From assembly GCA_964625325.1 (NCBI GenBank), contig CAZVBA010000011.1, positions 1-20,440 on the forward strand: DNA of 20,440 bases, given 5' to 3'. Shown piece by piece: positions 1-6,393 of this stretch (the first letter of the stretch is position 1; the number at the start of each line of letters is the position of its first letter). Under the pieces are notes generated by a model. It worked only from the letters and a program-made list of their open reading frames with translations, did not search any database and was not told the DNA's origin. The position numbers and the translations under genes are program-made. Source of the stretch: CAZILM01 sp964625325. GTDB lineage: Bacteria > Patescibacteriota > Saccharimonadia > Saccharimonadales > CAYVSP01.

Positions 1-45
1 AAACGCGCCACCAGTTAGATTCATTGCAGCTTAATTTTTGAAGGT

Positions 46-54
46 TGCTAGAAT
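46..54 (+). promoter_or_regulatory. Extended -10 promoter, leaderless start of SGNH hydrolase gene
   Basis: TGC followed by TAGAAT (49-54), then six bases and the ATG at 61. A transcription start about seven bases after the hexamer would fall on the start codon, so the mRNA is probably leaderless. No Shine-Dalgarno sequence is present just before the ATG. A weak -35 candidate, TTGCAG, lies at 24-29. Confidence 0.55.
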
Positions 55-60
55 TGAACC

Positions 61-699
61 ATGCGGATTTTAGTTTTTGGCGACAGCATTACACAAGGGT
101 TCTGGGACCTCGAGTATGGTAGTTGGGTTCAGCGCCTCCGCAAAGAGTATGATAAGCAAACAATTAAGAACCTGACTGGCGACTGGCCCGCCTTTTTTAA
201 CATGGGCGTTGACGGTGACATGACTAAAGGAGTCATCAAACGTTTTGCCACCGACATTGAACACCGACGGTATCTTGATGATCCGTTCATAATCATCTTT
301 GCCATTGGCCTCAATGACACATTGTTCAGTGGTGATGAGAAAGTTTCCACGCCGGAAGTGTATGCAGAGGAGCTTGATGCACTCTTTGCCGCTGCCGGGC
401 ATTACAGCAGCAAGATCTTATTCGTCGGCCTGACGCCGGTGGACGACAAGCTCTGCAACCCCTGGATTTACAGCTCAGGTGGCAAATGCTTCAAAAATGA
501 AAGAATTCTGGAATTTGAAGAAGTCCTGCGTAAGTTTTGCATCAAGAATAAACTGCCGCAAGTCCAAATCTTTGAAAAATTCCAGGAGCGTCAAAAGCGG
601 GAAAATCTATTGGCCGACGGGCTGCATCCCAATGACGCTGGCCACCAGCTGATTGCCGACCTCGTCAAACCGGAGCTTGAGAAACTGCTCGCTAGCTAG
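61..699 (+). CDS. SGNH/GDSL-family hydrolase
   Basis: A 212-residue esterase/lipase-like protein of the SGNH hydrolase superfamily. Block I is G7-D8-S9-I-T-Q-G with the nucleophile Ser9. Block II is the Gly in NMGVDG near residue 49. Block III is G83-L-N85-D86. Block V is D186-G-L-H189, giving the Ser9/Asp186/His189 triad. All four blocks are present, so the enzyme should be active. No signal peptide or TM segment is seen, so it probably acts in the cytoplasm on an ester or acyl group; the substrate cannot be told from sequence. The length fits single-domain family members (about 200 residues). It has its own leaderless-type promoter and is followed after 34 bases by an independently promoted gene, so it is likely monocistronic. 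Confidence 0.9.
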   Translation: MRILVFGDSITQGFWDLEYGSWVQRLRKEYDKQTIKNLTGDWPAFFNMGVDGDMTKGVIKRFATDIEHRRYLDDPFIIIFAIGLNDTLFSGDEKVSTPEVYAEELDALFAAAGHYSSKILFVGLTPVDDKLCNPWIYSSGGKCFKNERILEFEEVLRKFCIKNKLPQVQIFEKFQERQKRENLLADGLHPNDAGHQLIADLVKPELEKLLAS

Positions 700-718
700 A
701 CATACGAACAAAAAGTTA

Positions 719-724
719 TATAAT
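719..724 (+). promoter_or_regulatory. -10 hexamer for GNAT-cupin gene
   Basis: A perfect TATAAT with nine bases before the ATG at 734. It lies in the 34-base gap after the hydrolase gene. There is no upstream TG and no Shine-Dalgarno sequence. A leaderless or nearly leaderless transcript is likely, and this favours 734 over the in-frame upstream ATG at 653, which lies inside the preceding gene. Confidence 0.55.
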
Positions 725-733
725 ACTCTTTCT

Positions 734-1573
734 ATGAGTGCGGCCGAAGAAATAATGCCGGTAGAACCGGACCGAGTAGTCGTGGAATCGGTAGCCGATG
801 GCATGTCTCTGACCCAGCTAGACACAAGTGATGCCCCGACTTTGCTAGCTCTGGCTCAAACCAGCCGAGACCATCTGCGCCAATTCAGGGGTATTGTTGC
901 AGCCAGCCTTGAGACAGTCCGTGAATTTGAAGAATGGATAAAAGGCCTCAAAGACATGGACATACTCGGCTTGGGCATACGTGATGAAGGCCAGTTAGTT
1001 GGTTGTATAACCTTGATGCCCGACGAGGGCACTGGCGACGGCGCTGTCGGCTATTGGGTTGGCCGCGAACATCTCGGCCACCACTATGCCACCAGAGCGC
1101 TGTACATGGTGATGCAGCACGCTTTTAGCAACATCGGCCTAGCTTCACTGTCGGCCGAGGTCAAAGAGACCAATGTCTATAGCGCTAGGTCGCTGGAAGC
1201 TGCCGGTTTTGACTATACCGGCAAGCTATATGACGCTTGGCAATATGAATATTTAAATCCCGAAAAGAATCATGTGGCCATCAAAAAGGAACGTGAAGTT
1301 GATGAAAATTTTTCAATGGCTGAAATTGAACTGGAGGGTGCTCCACCGAGGACTATCAACCGGACATCAAACGCCAAGTTTGTTGTACTGCGAGGCAAAG
1401 TCTTCGTTGATATAGATGACCAGGCAAAACGCTATGACCAAGGTGAACCGGTTAGCGTACCGGCCAAGACGGCGTACCGAATGGCAACTGTCGGCGGCCC
1501 GGCCGTATTGTGGGCCTTGCATACCCCGCCGTTTAGTCCGAAAGATCAGGAAATCGTTAAACTGAGGCGCTAA
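734..1573 (+). CDS. GNAT N-acetyltransferase with C-terminal cupin-like domain
   Basis: A 279-residue two-domain protein. Residues about 20-185 resemble RimJ/RimL-type GNAT acetyltransferases: beta-strand segment VGCITLMPDEG, GYWVGREHLGHHYATRAL covering the acetyl-CoA pyrophosphate loop, and the late motif N-V-Y-S-A-R-S-L-E-A-A-G-F. Residues about 200-279 read as a small cupin-like barrel: VVLRGKVFVDI, then a turn and VSVPAKTAYRM, ending ALHTPPFSPKDQEI. The His residues that usually bind metal in cupins are not at the expected place (NRTSNAKF), so the tail may be structural or bind a ligand without metal. The substrate is unknown. The start at 734 is chosen from the TATAAT just upstream. The stop overlaps that of the glycosylase gene on the other strand by 4 bp (1570-1573). 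Confidence 0.8.
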   Translation: MSAAEEIMPVEPDRVVVESVADGMSLTQLDTSDAPTLLALAQTSRDHLRQFRGIVAASLETVREFEEWIKGLKDMDILGLGIRDEGQLVGCITLMPDEGTGDGAVGYWVGREHLGHHYATRALYMVMQHAFSNIGLASLSAEVKETNVYSARSLEAAGFDYTGKLYDAWQYEYLNPEKNHVAIKKEREVDENFSMAEIELEGAPPRTINRTSNAKFVVLRGKVFVDIDDQAKRYDQGEPVSVPAKTAYRMATVGGPAVLWALHTPPFSPKDQEIVKLRR

Positions 1574-2369
1574 GTCGTATCGATACTCTTCCATAAGTAC
1601 CAGCTGGCGACCGATTCGTAAGGCTTCCAATGGTTCTTTTGAGCAATCTTGTGCATTGTGGCGGGCGCCGGCAGTTCGGCCAAATCATAGACGCGCTGCA
1701 TGGCTTTTCTAATGCCCAGGTCGCCGGTCGGTAAGATATCCAATCGGCCCAAGGAGAAAATCATAAACATATGAGCCGTCCACTCGCCAATGCCTTTAAC
1801 GGCGACGAGTTGCTCAATAACCGTTTCGTTCGGCAGAGTGGCAATATGAGCTAGGTCCAGCCGCTCATCAATAATGTGCTGCGCCAGGTCTTTCATGTAG
1901 CCGATTTTTGAATAGCTGCAACCGATAGCCCTGATTTTGTCGTCGTCCATCATCAGAATAACTTCGGGCGAGGGCAGTCGGCCGCCAAATAATTCTTTGA
2001 AACGGTTCAATATGGTGGCGCCGGCCTTTTCGCTGAGCTGTTGGCCGATTATGGCGTCGACCAGCTGGCCGTAGTAATCGGTGTGCGGCCGCAGCGTNNN
2101 NNNNNNNNNNNNNNNNNNNNNNNNNNNNNNNNNNNNNNNNNNNNNNNNNNNNNNNNNNNNNNNNNNNNNNNNNNNNNNNNNNNNNNNNNNNNNNNNNGGC
2201 CGATTATGGCGTCGACCAGCTGGCCGTAGTAATCGGTGTGCGGCCGCAGCGTGGCCGGTGCGTGCTTAGTAATAAGTGCCGTCAATTTTTGATCGGCCTG
2301 TTTTAAGTGTTTTTCAGCCTCGCGCAGCCTTTTATCCCAAACTGTCATATGCGTTGTCTCGTTTGTCAT
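1570..2369 (-). CDS. DNA-3-methyladenine glycosylase II (AlkA-type HhH-GPD), interrupted by assembly gap
   Basis: Base-excision DNA repair glycosylase of the AlkA branch of the HhH-GPD superfamily. The window carries it in two out-of-frame halves, 1570-2010 and about 2198-2369, around 100 Ns flanked by two identical 55-base copies. Removing one copy and the Ns (155 bases) gives an uninterrupted 645-base frame of 214 residues, and the join reads VDAIIGQQLSEKAGATILNRF, a typical AlkA segment. Other motifs are the helix-hairpin-helix LVAVKGIGEWTAHMFMI, the catalytic Asp region LPTGDLGIRKAM and the C-terminal ASWYLW. It removes alkylated purines. The start may be 2369 or an in-frame ATG at 2348. 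Alkylation-specific function is inferred from the family. Confidence 0.85.
2043..2097. repeat. Left copy of 55-bp duplication at gap edge
   Basis: Begins GGCCGATTATGG and ends CGGCCGCAGCGT; identical over 55 bases to 2198-2252. The copy length is typical of a de Bruijn assembler k-mer, and the Ns begin directly after it. It is best read as an unmerged contig-end overlap, not a biological repeat. Confidence 0.9.
2098..2197. other. Scaffold gap of exactly 100 N
   Basis: One hundred consecutive unknown bases, a conventional placeholder for a gap of unknown length. It lies inside the alkA-like gene. The true gap length is probably negative (-55), because the two flanks overlap. Confidence 0.97.
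2198..2252. repeat. Right copy of 55-bp duplication at gap edge
   Basis: Same 55 bases as 2043-2097, starting immediately after the last N. Merging the two copies restores the glycosylase reading frame. Confidence 0.9.
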
Positions 2370-2377
2370 GGTAGCAT
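2369..2377 (+). promoter_or_regulatory. Extended -10 promoter for small membrane protein
   Basis: TGG followed by TAGCAT (2372-2377), eight bases before the ATG at 2386. It lies on top of the 5' end of the divergent glycosylase gene, so the two transcription units share or overlap their promoter region. Confidence 0.45.
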
Positions 2378-2385
2378 TAGCAGAT

Positions 2386-2721
2386 ATGAATGAGCAAAAT
2401 GCATCGGGTGTGGGCGGGGCCAGCACGGGAACTGATTTTCAGCCGCCGACCCAAAACCCGCAGGGCAACGTTAATTCTACGCTGCAGACGACCGGCTCAG
2501 GCCTACAATCGGCCGGCGGTGCAGTGCTAGGGGAGCACACTAGTATCTTGGTTCCGACTGCAACCGGTACTGTTGCTGTATCGTCTGGCGCTCCAGCCGT
2601 AGCTGCTCAGCCGGTAGCTGTTAAGCACACCAACCTGGCGCTTTGGTTGGGCGCCGGCCTAGTTTTATTAATGTTGGCCGTGATGTCATTTAACTTACTC
2701 CGCCCCCGTAAGTACTCCTAA
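2386..2721 (+). CDS. Small single-pass membrane protein, unknown
   Basis: A 111-residue protein of no recognised family. The first 80 residues are low in complexity and rich in Gly, Ser, Thr, Pro, Gln and Ala, probably disordered. Residues about 84-106 (LALWLGAGLVLLMLAVMSFNLL) form one hydrophobic helix, followed by a short basic tail R-P-R-K-Y-S. That is a tail-anchor-like layout. The N-terminal part has no signal peptide, and the basic tail suggests the C terminus is cytoplasmic with the long part outside, but this is inference. The ATG at 2386 is preferred over an in-frame ATG at 2368 because the TAGCAT hexamer covers that region. The surface-protein gene at 2760 follows 38 bases downstream. 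Confidence 0.6.
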   Translation: MNEQNASGVGGASTGTDFQPPTQNPQGNVNSTLQTTGSGLQSAGGAVLGEHTSILVPTATGTVAVSSGAPAVAAQPVAVKHTNLALWLGAGLVLLMLAVMSFNLLRPRKYS

Positions 2722-2725
2722 GTCG

Positions 2726-2734
2726 TGCTATTCT
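2726..2734 (+). promoter_or_regulatory. Extended -10 promoter for large surface protein
   Basis: TGC followed by TATTCT (2729-2734). It lies 25 bases before the ATG at 2760, leaving a short leader that contains AAGGA (2741-2745) as a weak, distant Shine-Dalgarno candidate. Confidence 0.4.
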
Positions 2735-2759
2735 TGAAGTAAGGATAAGCACGAAGAAT

Positions 2760-4604
2760 ATGAAAGATGAACCTACCGGCAGCCCACCGTTGTCCGATGA
2801 ACAATCGCAAGCTATCAGCCAAGATATTGAAAAAACTTTGGGGCCGCCGCCGCAAAGCGATGATAAGACTGTGCCAACCGAAGTCAGTGAAACCTCAACA
2901 CCAGAGCTAGCCACCGAGGAGCCGGTTGATGAGGCGGTCGACGACATTGTTAAAAAAGACAGTGATGAGCTGCTGGCTGCCGAAGATGCCAAACTGGATA
3001 AGCCTTCAACCGACAAAAAACCCGGTTTTAAGCAAAAGCTGAAGAGTTTGTTAGTGGCCTGGTGGCGCAACAAGCGGCTCCGCTACGCCACACTTATCGG
3101 CGTCGGCCTGGTGCTGACGATATTGTTGATGATTCCGACCAGCCGCTATTTTATCCTCAACAATTTGAGTGTCCGCGCCAGCGCTTCCATGACAGTTATG
3201 GACGACAGCACTAGCCTACCGCTTAAAAACGCCCAAGTCAGCCTTGGGGGACAAACTGCTCAGAGCGACGAGAACGGCACCGTTCATCTGTACCACGTCA
3301 AATTGGGGCGCAGCCCTCTGGTGGTCAGCAAACGAGCCTTTGCCAGCAAAAATCGTACGTACGTGGTTGGCTGGGGCAGCAACCCGCTCGACGCGGTCAG
3401 CCTAACGCCAGTTGGCACGCAGTACGTTATTACGGTCAATGATTTCTTGTCCAACCAACCGATTGCCAAGGCCCAAGCCGAGAGCGGCGAGGCCAACGCT
3501 CAGTCTGACGAAAAGGGCAAAATCCTGCTGACGGTTGATAAACCAGGCGATCAGTTTAGCGTTACTATCAAAACGGCCGGCTACCGTGATGAAACTATAA
3601 CTATTAGCGCCGATGATAAGAAAAACCACAGTATCAAACTGGTACCGGCCCGCAAGGAAGTGTTCGTTTCCAAACGCTCCGGCAAATACGACATCTACAC
3701 GGTTGATTTGGACGGCAAGAATGAAAAGCTGATTCTGGCCGGCACCGGCAACGAACAAGACGGTTTGGTGTTGGTGCCTCATCCGGCCGAAGAGGTCGCC
3801 GCCCTGGTTTCGACCCGCGAAAATGTCCGCAACTCCGACGGTTTTCTGCTCAGCAGCCTGCTGCTGATTGACCTTAAAACCGGCGAGACTACCAAGCTCG
3901 GGCAATCAGAGCGTATCCAAGTGGTAGATTGGATCGGCAACCGGCTGGTCTATGTCCAAATCGCCGCCGGCGCTAGTGCCGCCAATCCGCGCCGGGAGCG
4001 TTTAATATCTTATGATTACCAGTCATCTAGCAGCGTCGAACTGGCCGCCACCAATTATTTCAACGACATTTTAAGCGCCGGCGGCAATATATACTACGCG
4101 CCGTCTACGGCTTATCAGAAAAATGACAACATCGGCCTGTTCCGGATTGGCGCCAACGGCACAAACCGCACCAGCCTGCTCAATTCAGAAGTCTGGAACA
4201 TCTTTAGAACTGATTATGACAAGCTGAGCTTATCGGTCCAGCAAAACTGGTACAACTACCACTTGGGTGATAAGAGTGCCAACAAGGCCAACGGCGCTCC
4301 GGCCGTCCTCAAAACCCGCCTCTACCTAGATAATCCCAGCGACCAAAACAGCCTGTGGGTTGATAACCGTGATGGTAAAGGCGTTTTGTTGCTATATGAC
4401 TTAAATGATAAGAAAGATAAGATTTTGCAGGCCCAGAGCGGTCTGCAATATCCGGTGCGCTGGCTTAACAAGACTACTGTCATTTATCGCATCCACAATG
4501 ACCAGGAAACTGCCGATTATGCCATCAGCACGCAGGGTGGTGAACCGCGCAAGCTGAGCGACGTTACCAATACCGCGGGTGTCTCCTCCTGGTATTATTA
4601 CTAG
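2760..4604 (+). CDS. Membrane-anchored protein with carboxypeptidase-regulatory-like repeats and TolB/WD40-type propeller
   Basis: A 614-residue protein. Residues 1-100 are acidic and Pro/Ser/Thr-rich, ending in a Lys/Arg/Trp cluster. Residues about 109-127 (YATLIGVGLVLTILLMIP) are one TM helix. Residues about 140-215 and 215-295 look like two tandem beta-sandwich domains of the carboxypeptidase regulatory/PEGA-like type: LPLKNAQVSLGG...SDENGTVHLY and QPIAKAQAESGE...SDEKGKILLTV. From about residue 298 to the end the pattern KYDIYTVDLDGKNEKLI and later repeats suggest a TolB/WD40-like propeller. With a basic stretch before the helix, the N terminus is probably cytoplasmic and the domains outside. 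A role in adhesion or envelope scaffolding is inference only. No catalytic motif is seen. Confidence 0.7.
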   Translation: MKDEPTGSPPLSDEQSQAISQDIEKTLGPPPQSDDKTVPTEVSETSTPELATEEPVDEAVDDIVKKDSDELLAAEDAKLDKPSTDKKPGFKQKLKSLLVAWWRNKRLRYATLIGVGLVLTILLMIPTSRYFILNNLSVRASASMTVMDDSTSLPLKNAQVSLGGQTAQSDENGTVHLYHVKLGRSPLVVSKRAFASKNRTYVVGWGSNPLDAVSLTPVGTQYVITVNDFLSNQPIAKAQAESGEANAQSDEKGKILLTVDKPGDQFSVTIKTAGYRDETITISADDKKNHSIKLVPARKEVFVSKRSGKYDIYTVDLDGKNEKLILAGTGNEQDGLVLVPHPAEEVAALVSTRENVRNSDGFLLSSLLLIDLKTGETTKLGQSERIQVVDWIGNRLVYVQIAAGASAANPRRERLISYDYQSSSSVELAATNYFNDILSAGGNIYYAPSTAYQKNDNIGLFRIGANGTNRTSLLNSEVWNIFRTDYDKLSLSVQQNWYNYHLGDKSANKANGAPAVLKTRLYLDNPSDQNSLWVDNRDGKGVLLLYDLNDKKDKILQAQSGLQYPVRWLNKTTVIYRIHNDQETADYAISTQGGEPRKLSDVTNTAGVSSWYYY

Positions 4605-4607
4605 CCC

Positions 4608-4616
4608 TGTTATAAT
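4608..4616 (+). promoter_or_regulatory. Extended -10 promoter, leaderless start of pterin dehydratase gene
   Basis: TGT followed by a perfect TATAAT (4611-4616), then six bases and the ATG at 4623. It begins three bases after the stop codon of the previous gene. This is one of the cleanest examples of the leaderless arrangement in the window. Confidence 0.65.
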
Positions 4617-4622
4617 TTGGGC

Positions 4623-4859
4623 ATGTGGATGGAAGAGAATAATTGTCTGGTCAAAGAGTTTAAATTTGCCGATTTTAAGACGGCGTTAGCTTTTGTAAAC
4701 CAAGTCGGCGAGATTGCCGAGGGCATGAACCATCATCCTGATGTCGAGCTCGGCTGGGGCCGGGTCAAACTCCGCCTATCAACTCACAGCGAACACAAAA
4801 TCACCGAAAAAGACCATCGGCTGGCCGCAGCCATCGACCAAATCGAACCGACGCCTTAG
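4623..4859 (+). CDS. 4a-hydroxytetrahydrobiopterin dehydratase (PCD/DCoH family)
   Basis: A 78-residue pterin-4a-carbinolamine dehydratase-like protein. The active-site triad is visible as H37-H38 in MNHHPDVELGW and H55 in LRLSTHSEHKIT; the 17-residue spacing between the second and third His matches characterised members. The end EKDHRLAAAID is also typical. It lacks most of the N-terminal helix found in members of about 100 residues, beginning directly at the first strand (LVKEFKFADF). The enzyme normally recycles the pterin cofactor of aromatic amino-acid hydroxylases; no such hydroxylase is in the window, so the real role here is open. ATG 4623 is chosen from the promoter; TTG 4617 and ATG 4629 are in frame. 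Confidence 0.85.
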   Translation: MWMEENNCLVKEFKFADFKTALAFVNQVGEIAEGMNHHPDVELGWGRVKLRLSTHSEHKITEKDHRLAAAIDQIEPTP

Positions 4860-4876
4860 TTGCCTCAAAAAGCTTA

Positions 4877-4885
4877 TGGTAGAAT
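4877..4885 (+). promoter_or_regulatory. Extended -10 promoter of secreted coiled-coil gene
   Basis: TGG followed by TAGAAT (4880-4885), 17 bases before the ATG at 4903. In contrast to the leaderless genes, the short leader carries a full AAGGAG Shine-Dalgarno sequence at 4893-4898. Confidence 0.5.
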
Positions 4886-4902
4886 AATGGGCAAGGAGAA
4901 AC

Positions 4903-5613
4903 ATGCAACGATTATTACGTATTTTAATAGTTATAGGCCTGCTCACGCCAGCCTTTAGCTTCAGTGCCGTCATGGCCCACGATAGTGCTAGCAATTCAGG
5001 CGGCAGTGGTTCGAGCACAACTACTCAAGCTGACGACAATGCTCTAGCTACAACCGACACCGGTACGGATACTGAAACTCCAACCACCACCCTGGCGGAG
5101 CGATTAACCGAGCACAAGAGCGAATTTAAACAGAACCTGACGCGACTGCAAATAGCCAGCCTAAAGACGCGCTGCAAAGCCGCCCAGGGCCAACTTAGCT
5201 CGCTCAGCGGCCGCATTAAAGGCATTCAAACCAGCCGCAACGAAGTCTATACCAACCTCACCAAGCATCTGGCCAGTCTGCAGACCAAGCTGCAGGAAAG
5301 GGACGTTGATACCACCGAATTGCAGGCCGAGATTGCCACCCTCCGAACCAAAATCGACACCTATAAGACAGACTTGGTTGCTTACAAACAAGCTGTCTCA
5401 GACCTTAGCGACATGGATTGTAATGCCGACCCCACGGCTTTTAAGGCCACCCTGGAAGCCGCCCGCGCCGCCCGCAAGAAGGTTGCTACCGACATTACCG
5501 ATATCCACAGTTACGTAATCGATACTATTAAACCGACACTCGTCAAGATCCGCACCTCTCTGGCCGCGGGCGAGCAGAAAACAGATAGCCAAGGAGCACA
5601 AAGTGGAAATTAA
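4903..5613 (+). CDS. Secreted coiled-coil protein, unknown
   Basis: A 236-residue protein with a Sec signal peptide: MQRLLRIL, a hydrophobic core to about residue 22, and a likely cut after V-M-A at residue 25. Residues 26-65 are Ser/Thr/Asp-rich linker. Residues about 66-225 are strongly helical and heptad-like (TLAERLTEHKSEFKQNLTRL, LQTKLQERDVDTTELQAEI), pointing to a coiled coil. Two Cys are present (TRCKAAQ and DMDCNAD) and could form a disulphide outside the cell. No known family is recognised. A perfect AAGGAG precedes the start. Its last 11 bases overlap the next gene, whose Shine-Dalgarno sequence lies inside this frame, so the two are probably translationally coupled and may work together at the cell surface. 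Confidence 0.7.
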   Translation: MQRLLRILIVIGLLTPAFSFSAVMAHDSASNSGGSGSSTTTQADDNALATTDTGTDTETPTTTLAERLTEHKSEFKQNLTRLQIASLKTRCKAAQGQLSSLSGRIKGIQTSRNEVYTNLTKHLASLQTKLQERDVDTTELQAEIATLRTKIDTYKTDLVAYKQAVSDLSDMDCNADPTAFKATLEAARAARKKVATDITDIHSYVIDTIKPTLVKIRTSLAAGEQKTDSQGAQSGN

Positions 5614-6103
5614 AGTAACCAGCAGCGATGGACCTCAACAGGATGTCGCAATTGCGCCATCTGTAACAACCGCCACCGTGGCCGCCCCGCCCGCACCGGT
5701 TGTCGAGGAGTCAGCGCCCACGCCACCACCAGCTACGCCGGAACCATTGCCGGAACCACCCACCGAGCCGACCGATGCACCTCTACCGGCCATGTCTGAA
5801 CCGCCCACACCGCCGCCTTCGCCCCTGACCACTACGCCAATGCCGCCCAAGAAAAAATCCAAACCTACGACGGTAATTGTCATAGCCGTAGTGCTAGTAT
5901 TGGCTATCGCCGCTGCTGTCGTGTTTGCCTATGTCAAGAGTCGCGACAAAGGCTTAACACCACCCGTTACTAAGACTACCCCTAAAGTAACCAGCAGCGA
6001 TGTTACCAGCACGTCTAACCAACTCGACACCGATCTGAAAAAGGTTGACGACAGCAAAGACTTCAGCGAAGCCTACCTCACTGACCAAACACTCGGTCTT
6101 TAA
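5603..6103 (+). CDS. Proline-rich single-pass membrane protein, unknown (GTG start)
   Basis: A 166-residue protein starting at GTG 5603, with AAGGAG at 5591-5596 six bases upstream. Residues about 25-80 are dominated by Pro with Glu, Ala and Thr; then a basic stop K-K-K-S-K, one TM helix at about 89-111 (TTVIVIAVVLVLAIAAAVVFAY) and a 55-residue outer tail rich in Thr, Ser and Asp. The positive-inside rule puts the Pro-rich part in the cytoplasm. The peptide KVTSSD occurs both at residues 4-9 and in the tail, encoded by the same 20 bases. No family is recognised. It overlaps the secreted coiled-coil gene by 11 bases, so joint expression is likely. Confidence 0.65.
   Translation: MEIKVTSSDGPQQDVAIAPSVTTATVAAPPAPVVEESAPTPPPATPEPLPEPPTEPTDAPLPAMSEPPTPPPSPLTTTPMPPKKKSKPTTVIVIAVVLVLAIAAAVVFAYVKSRDKGLTPPVTKTTPKVTSSDVTSTSNQLDTDLKKVDDSKDFSEAYLTDQTLGL
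5611..5630 (+). repeat. 20-bp exact direct repeat, copy 1
   Basis: TAAAGTAACC followed by AGCAGCGATG. It is identical to 5983-6002 and in the same reading frame, coding KVTSSD at the N terminus of the proline-rich membrane protein. Confidence 0.8.
5983..6002 (+). repeat. 20-bp exact direct repeat, copy 2
   Basis: Same 20 bases as 5611-5630, coding KVTSSD in the predicted outer tail of the same protein. Confidence 0.8.
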
Positions 6104-6127
6104 GCTTTTGTTTAAAAGTTAGTAAGG

Positions 6128-6141
6128 TGTTAGCCTAGATA
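6128..6141 (+). promoter_or_regulatory. Candidate -10 region for idi-tsaC-Nudix operon
   Basis: TGT followed by TAGCCT (6131-6136), 11 bases before the ATG at 6148; overlapping it, TAGATA (6136-6141) ends exactly six bases before the ATG. Either fits a leaderless or near-leaderless start. Which hexamer is used cannot be decided by eye. Confidence 0.4.
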
Positions 6142-6147
6142 GTTGAA

Positions 6148-6387
6148 ATGTCAGATACAATGTCAAATCTAGAGGCCGGCGATTCAATATCGCTGGTGGC
6201 AGCAGCGGAGTTAGCTATACATAATGACGATAAAGATGCCGCTCAATTCATTCGTGGTGCTCTGGCGCGCCGCCGCAAAGATTTAGACCAAGAATATATG
6301 TTAATAGATAGCACGCACGCTCGACTTGGCAATTTCATCGTGACTGGTGATCCGGACGAAATTCCTAACGTACCGGAAAGTTCCTAA
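6148..6387 (+). CDS. Small unknown protein, first gene of idi operon
   Basis: A 79-residue soluble, mostly helical, acidic protein with no recognised motif. The middle (AAELAIHNDDKDAAQFIRGALARRRKDLDQEY) is a likely pair of amphipathic helices with a basic patch R-R-R-K. It ends six bases before idi, so it is probably co-transcribed and could be a leader gene that sets translation of idi, but there is no direct evidence. No Shine-Dalgarno sequence is seen, consistent with a leaderless start. Confidence 0.6.
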   Translation: MSDTMSNLEAGDSISLVAAAELAIHNDDKDAAQFIRGALARRRKDLDQEYMLIDSTHARLGNFIVTGDPDEIPNVPESS

Positions 6388-6393
6388 GGGCGG

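Noticed and set aside
2043..2252. A biological tandem duplication of 55 bp
   Set aside because: The copies abut a run of exactly 100 Ns, and merging them restores a conserved protein in frame. An assembly overlap explains everything.
2041..2269. Open frames on the plus strand across the Ns
   Set aside because: They exist only because N codons are not stops; the real coding is on the minus strand.
3402..3905. 167-codon minus-strand frame
   Set aside because: Antisense shadow of the propeller protein; composition is typical of a reversed frame.
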